Below, piece after piece: positions 63,454 through 64,000 of a stretch of DNA of 64,000 nt. The translations under genes were made by a program, and so were the position numbers. This DNA comes from Bacteroidales bacterium UBA4293 (GTDB taxonomy: Bacteria; Bacteroidota; Bacteroidia; Bacteroidales; Bacteroidaceae). Position 1 is the stretch's first letter; the number at the start of each line of letters is the position of its first letter. The notes beneath the pieces are model-generated. The model was not told the origin of the DNA. It saw only the letters and a program-made list of their open reading frames with translations, and did no database searches. The stretch is taken from contig DGVD01000015.1 of NCBI GenBank assembly GCA_002395835.1, forward strand, positions 334,735-398,734. Reading direction: 5' to 3'.

Positions 63454-63461
63454 CAAAGATA
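63454..63461 (-). promoter_or_regulatory. -7 box of the second GH3 gene
   Basis: TATCTTTG on the minus strand, 46 bp upstream of the start. Confidence 0.6.
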
Positions 63462-63639
63462 AGGTTAAAAAAATAATCTCACGTATGTTTTTTGACCAAT
63501 GGTCTATCAAATCTGCCCAAATGTAAATATTTCCCACCATTTATGCGTTTGAAATGAACTGGGAGGCCCTGCTTTCCCGTACGAACCGTTATAAACTTTT
63601 AAAAATAGTAAAGAATTCAGTGAAATACATAGGATTCAT

Positions 63640-63647
63640 TATCTTTG
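63640..63647 (+). promoter_or_regulatory. -7 box of the EamA transporter gene
   Basis: TATCTTTG, 20 bp before the ATG. Confidence 0.6.
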
Positions 63648-63666
63648 CACGGAAATAATCGACTAA

Positions 63667-64000
63667 ATGGGTAAAAAGTTTTCTAATCAAGTTCTAGGGC
63701 ATCTCACGGCTTTGTTGGTAGTCATGATTTGGGGCGAGACGTTCGTCTCTACTAAAATGTTGCTCAATGCCGGTCTCATGCCAGCCGACATCTTCTTCTA
63801 CCGATTCCTACTGGCTTATGTGCTCACCTGGTTCGTGTCCTATAAACGCCTCTTTTGCCGGAACATCACCGATGAGCTCACCACCTTTGTCCTGGGTGTC
63901 TTGGGAGGCTCCCTCTATTTCCTCACGGAGAACATGGCACTGGTGTACAGCACGGCTTCCAATGTGGCCATTCTGCTGAGCTCCTGTCCCCTCCTTACTG
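63667..64000 (+). CDS. EamA/DMT family transporter, N-terminal part (3' end outside window)
   Basis: The first 111 codons are present. The start MGKKFSNQVLGHLTALLVVMIWGETF, followed by STKMLLNAG, ADIFFYRFLLAYV and LYFLTENMALVYSTASNVAIL, is the EamA repeat with four of about ten membrane helices. Exports or imports small metabolites; substrate unknown. Runs off the right edge. Confidence 0.85.
   Translation, partial: MGKKFSNQVLGHLTALLVVMIWGETFVSTKMLLNAGLMPADIFFYRFLLAYVLTWFVSYKRLFCRNITDELTTFVLGVLGGSLYFLTENMALVYSTASNVAILLSSCPLLT

Overview
The window is a piece of a Bacteroidales chromosome (Bacteroides/Prevotella type), judging from three things seen in the sequence. Promoters follow the Bacteroidetes pattern (TAnnTTTG near -7, sometimes with TTTG about 19 bp upstream). 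There are no Shine-Dalgarno-like starts. The gene set is typical of the group: lipoproteins, trehalase, MenA, a SUF system and many secreted glycoside hydrolases. No SusC/SusD pair is present.

Layout. 1-5.2 kb: the 3' end of a GH30-like enzyme, a LuxR-type regulator, trehalase and small envelope proteins. 5.2-8.6 kb: a leftward cluster of radical SAM protein, MenA and flippase. 8.7-13.8 kb: small secreted proteins, two of them small lipoproteins with homologous promoter regions, plus a GH43 and a FISUMP-type protein. 13.8-19.55 kb: a mobile element of about 5.75 kb in the 3' end of tRNA-Leu(CAA). It carries a filamentous-phage-like (gpII/CRI) Rep, small cargo genes, an XRE repressor, a resolvase and a large serine integrase. 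19.6-28.4 kb: ManC, HIT protein, GreA, a thioredoxin-fold lipoprotein, PNPase, a GH3 and two identical tRNA-Asn genes. 28.5-43.4 kb: S41 protease, then rimP-nusA-infB-cvpA-sufBCDS and an S9 peptidase, almost without gaps. 43.4-48.7 kb: RNase HII, an oxidoreductase, a TolB/sugar-isomerase fusion, a patatin and a HAD phosphatase. 48.7-64 kb: secreted carbohydrate enzymes (GH78, GH5, GH115, serine hydrolase, GH42-like, CE1-like esterase, GH3), MnmD and the start of an EamA transporter.

The main discovery candidate is the mobile element. Both ends carry AGTACCC. At the right end this word lies in the integrase reading frame, exactly where that frame runs into the tRNA gene. At the left end the same word opens a start-less, stop-free 42-codon frame in the same phase. 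I infer that the integrase gene spans the attachment site, so that integration swaps its last ~40 codons for a tRNA-encoded tail. The element also appears to bring a replacement terminator for the tRNA.

A second theme is regulatory. The greA promoter and the rimP-nusA-infB promoter are each followed within about 10-15 nt by a complete intrinsic terminator ahead of the first start codon. This suggests attenuation of genes for transcription elongation factors.

The secreted enzymes (GH30, GH43, GH3 x2, GH78, GH5, GH115, CE1-like) would together suit decorated plant hemicellulose or pectin side chains, but substrates are inferred from family only.
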